From Bacillota bacterium (GTDB taxonomy: Bacteria; Bacillota; GCA-003054495; Carboxydocellales; JAJZTU01): a stretch of 7,770 bases of DNA. A model generated the notes under the pieces. It had not been told where the DNA came from. It made no database searches and saw only the letters and a program-made list of their open reading frames with translations. The translations under genes were made by a program, and so were the position numbers. How positions within the stretch are numbered: position 1 is the first letter of the stretch; the number at the start of each line of letters is the position of its first letter. Where the stretch lies: positions 1-7,770 of the forward strand of contig JAJZTU010000158.1 of assembly GCA_021848765.1 (NCBI GenBank), written 5' to 3'. Below are positions 5,634 to 7,770 of this stretch, piece by piece.

Positions 5634-6554
5634 ATGATAGACAAAGTTTACAGGGGGACCAAGTGGGGAAAATACCTTAGAGCGCCGGAGGTTTTTTTCA
5701 GGATACTGGACCGGGGAAGAGGCAAGTTGTGTACCCTCGGGGAACTGGCTGAGGTGCGTTTTGGCATTAAGACCGGGTGTAATGAATTTTTTTATCTGAA
5801 GGGGACTCAGTGGGCAGCGGTAGAAACGGAGTACCTGCTTCCGGTGGTGAAAAGCCCCCGGGAAGTTCAGGGGGTGAAAGTAGAGCCGGATAAGCTCAAC
5901 TACAGGCTGCTCACCGTTAGCCAGGAACCGGGTGATTTACAGGGAAAACGGGTCTGGGACTATATCATCAGGGGGCAGGAAATGGGCTATCACTTGCGGC
6001 CCAGCATAAGAGGCAGAAATTTGTGGTACTGTGTGGAGAGAAACCGGGGGAAAGGGCTGTTGTTCCGCAGGTTTTTTCACGATAAGTTCAATATCCCGCT
6101 GATTGCTGAGGACATTGGCGAAGACCAGACCTTTTACAGAGTGGCATATCCCGGGGAGGCGGAGGTTTTGGGGGCTGTTGTCAACTCCACGGTGACAGCG
6201 CTTTTTGTGGAACTCTCGGGGCGCCTGGCCCTGGGTGAAGGGGTGCTGCAGTTTGCGGTTTATGAGGCGGCCCAAGTCCTGGTGGCCAACCCGGAGAGGA
6301 TAACCACCGAGACCCGGAAGAAGCTGCGGAGGTCATTTGCTAACCTTTCCCGTAGGGATACCGGGACAATTTTTGAGGAAGTCTTAAAGCCGGACCGGCG
6401 GGAACTGGACCTGCTGGTCCTGGAGATACTGGGGTTCCGGGGTGAGGAGGCCGGGGCGGTACTGAAGGAGGTTTACCGGGCGCTGACCCATCTGGTAAGC
6501 CAGCGGATTGCCAGGGCCCAAACCCATCTAACGGAGGTTACGTCAGTTGACTAA
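5634..6554 (+). CDS. TaqI-like target-recognition (specificity) domain, C-terminal part of the split methyltransferase
   Basis: This 306-residue frame holds the DNA-recognition half of an Eco57I-type methyltransferase. Motifs are KWGKYLRAPEVFFRIL (10-25), LGELAEVRFGIKTGCNEFFYL (35-55, the hallmark of the TaqI-like C-terminal specificity domain), VNSTVTALFVELSGRLALGEG (183-203) and a C-terminal RRELDLLVLEILGF region (255-268) found at the ends of this family. No catalytic NPPY is present, so alone it cannot methylate. It could act only if made as one chain by frameshift repair or if it associates with the upstream part. The coding frame extends back to 5589 without a start, so ATG 5634 is simply the first ATG, not one supported by a ribosome site. 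Its stop overlaps the TTG start of the next gene by 8 bases. Confidence 0.82.
   Translation: MIDKVYRGTKWGKYLRAPEVFFRILDRGRGKLCTLGELAEVRFGIKTGCNEFFYLKGTQWAAVETEYLLPVVKSPREVQGVKVEPDKLNYRLLTVSQEPGDLQGKRVWDYIIRGQEMGYHLRPSIRGRNLWYCVERNRGKGLLFRRFFHDKFNIPLIAEDIGEDQTFYRVAYPGEAEVLGAVVNSTVTALFVELSGRLALGEGVLQFAVYEAAQVLVANPERITTETRKKLRRSFANLSRRDTGTIFEEVLKPDRRELDLLVLEILGFRGEEAGAVLKEVYRALTHLVSQRIARAQTHLTEVTSVD
6533..6537 (+). promoter_or_regulatory. Ribosome binding site deciding the start of the second methyltransferase
   Basis: GGAGG lies 9 bases before TTG 6547 but 21 bases before ATG 6559, which favours the TTG. The site is inside the end of the preceding gene, so translation of the two is probably coupled. 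Confidence 0.6.
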
Positions 6555-7770
6555 CAACATGGACTGTACGGATAAAGCGGATAGAGCAAAACTTCTCTTT
6601 GGGGAACTGCGCCAGATAGTAGATAACCTGGATAATGAACTGGCTTTAACCCACCCGGGCAGGCAGCTCAGGCGCCAGAAGGTGTTTCAGCTGCTTGGAC
6701 AGCTGTTGAGGGAAGAAATTATAAGGGAAGAAACTATAGAGTTACCCGGACAGCAAAATGAGCCGTGGGTTTCAGGGGTCCGGATTTTGAGAAATGCTGA
6801 CCGGGAAGAATCGGAGCTCTTTGGGGAAACTCTGGGCCAGGTCCTGGAAACTCTTATCCGGGAGGATGAGGGCAAGGATACAGGGACCTATTATACTTCC
6901 AGGGAAGTGGTAACCTTAATGTGCCGGCTGGCCTTGTGGAATTACCTGGGGCAGAAAATCAACCGGCACGGGGTTAACTGGAGGGACCTCGGCCGGCTGA
7001 TTTTTAAGGGTAAGTTTGAACCGGTGACTGAATGGGGAGAATCACGAGAGAACAGAGAGAACCGGGAGTCCGGGGAGGCCGGGATGTCACACGGTTCCAG
7101 GGAGTCCCGGGAAGCGCTGCTTACCCTGGTGCGGCAAGTACGGGTATTAGACCCGGCAGTGGGCTCAGGCGCCTTTCTCCTGGGCATGCTAAGGGAGCTC
7201 ACCGCTTTAAGGCGGGCCTTAGGCGAGAATCTGCCTACTGCAACCATCAGGCAGCAGGTGATCGAGCACAATATGTTCGGGGTTGACCGGGAAGCTGCTG
7301 CAGTAGAAGTGGTGAAGTTGAGGCTTGGCCTTCTTGACGGAAATGTAATTCCAAGGGTGGTGTGCGGAGACAGCCTTTTCCTGCACTGGCAACAGCATTT
7401 TCCGGAGGTTATGGCAGCGGGCGGTTTTGACATTATCCTGGCTAATCCCCCGTATGTAAGTCAGGACAGGCTGGAACAAAATTATAAGGACAGGCTGGCA
7501 GAAGCTTATAGCCAAAGGGGACTGGAAGCTGAGCGCAAGACAGATCTCTATGTGTACTTTTATGCCCTGGCGGCGCAAATCTTGGGACCCGGCGGCACAG
7601 GGGTGATTATTTCCTCTACTGCCTGGCTGGACGTAGATTATGGGGCGCACTTGCAAAAGTTTCTCCTGGATAATTTCTCTGTACCCCTGATTCTGGACTC
7701 CTCCAAAGAGCGCTGGTTTGAGGGGGCAGCGGTTAATACGGCAATCGTGGTTCTAAACCGGGACCGGGTG
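6547..7770 (+). CDS. Second Eco57I-like adenine-N6 DNA methyltransferase, 3' end outside window
   Basis: The frame is open to the window edge: 408 codons from TTG 6547, or 404 from ATG 6559. Numbering from TTG, residues 1-110 form a charged, probably helical N-terminal region (LLFGELRQIVDNLDNELALT, then REEIIREE). Next come the entry motif TGTYYTSREVV (112-122), a charged RE/NR-rich insert (about 166-192), motif I DPAVGSGAF (202-210), GVDREAAAVEVVKLRL (245-260) and catalytic NPPY (300-303). SSTAWLDVDYGAHLQKFLL follows, then ERWFEGAAVNTAIVVL. The last blocks match the first methyltransferase almost word for word, so the two are paralogues from a tandem duplication or a paired system. Its specificity domain should lie beyond 7770. 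Base composition is like the first copy. No nuclease motif is visible in the part present, so restriction activity is unproven. Confidence 0.88.
   Translation, partial: MTNNMDCTDKADRAKLLFGELRQIVDNLDNELALTHPGRQLRRQKVFQLLGQLLREEIIREETIELPGQQNEPWVSGVRILRNADREESELFGETLGQVLETLIREDEGKDTGTYYTSREVVTLMCRLALWNYLGQKINRHGVNWRDLGRLIFKGKFEPVTEWGESRENRENRESGEAGMSHGSRESREALLTLVRQVRVLDPAVGSGAFLLGMLRELTALRRALGENLPTATIRQQVIEHNMFGVDREAAAVEVVKLRLGLLDGNVIPRVVCGDSLFLHWQQHFPEVMAAGGFDIILANPPYVSQDRLEQNYKDRLAEAYSQRGLEAERKTDLYVYFYALAAQILGPGGTGVIISSTAWLDVDYGAHLQKFLLDNFSVPLILDSSKERWFEGAAVNTAIVVLNRDRV

Noticed and set aside
4528..7770. BREX PglX or DISARM DrmMI methyltransferase
   Set aside because: These proteins are usually about 1,100-1,200 residues with other N-terminal features; the first copy here is about 675 residues when joined, and none of the accompanying pgl/brx/drm genes is in the window. 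It could be revisited with downstream sequence.

Overview
The window suggests a moderately GC-rich anaerobic Gram-positive bacterium, probably a Firmicute of the Clostridia/Desulfotomaculum type. That assignment is an inference from strong AGGAGG/GAGGTGA-type ribosome sites, GTG and TTG starts, short two-subunit LeuC/LeuD enzymes, a Geobacter/Clostridia-style citramalate synthase, and an anaerobe-type double 4Fe-4S protein. No marker in the window fixes the genus.

Region 1 (1-3431, plus strand) is the distal part of a branched-chain amino acid operon. It holds the 3' end of leuC, then leuD and leuB, which are abutting or overlapping and so likely translationally coupled. An intergenic stretch with a perfect 14-bp stem hairpin follows, then a cimA-type citramalate synthase and a rho-independent terminator. 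Together these genes make sense as a threonine-independent isoleucine route. CimA makes citramalate from pyruvate and acetyl-CoA, and LeuC/LeuD and LeuB carry it to 2-oxobutyrate. The same Leu enzymes also serve leucine synthesis.

Region 2 (about 3432-4400) is clearly AT-richer. It holds one minus-strand gene for a protein with two 4Fe-4S cluster motifs, distantly QueG/COG1600-like and of unknown function. Its upstream side carries a plausible promoter abutted by a large imperfect inverted repeat (4332-4400). The composition and orientation look like an insertion between two GC-rich blocks.

Region 3 (4528-7770, plus strand) holds tandem Eco57I/TaqI-like adenine-N6 DNA methyltransferases. The first is split by an apparent one-base frameshift near 5604 into a catalytic half and a TaqI-like specificity half. 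The second, a clear paralogue with an extra N-terminal helical region, overlaps the end of the first by 8 bases and runs off the window. This is probably the start of a restriction-modification or other defence locus whose remaining genes lie downstream. No nuclease, helicase, CRISPR array, tRNA, rRNA or transposase gene is visible.
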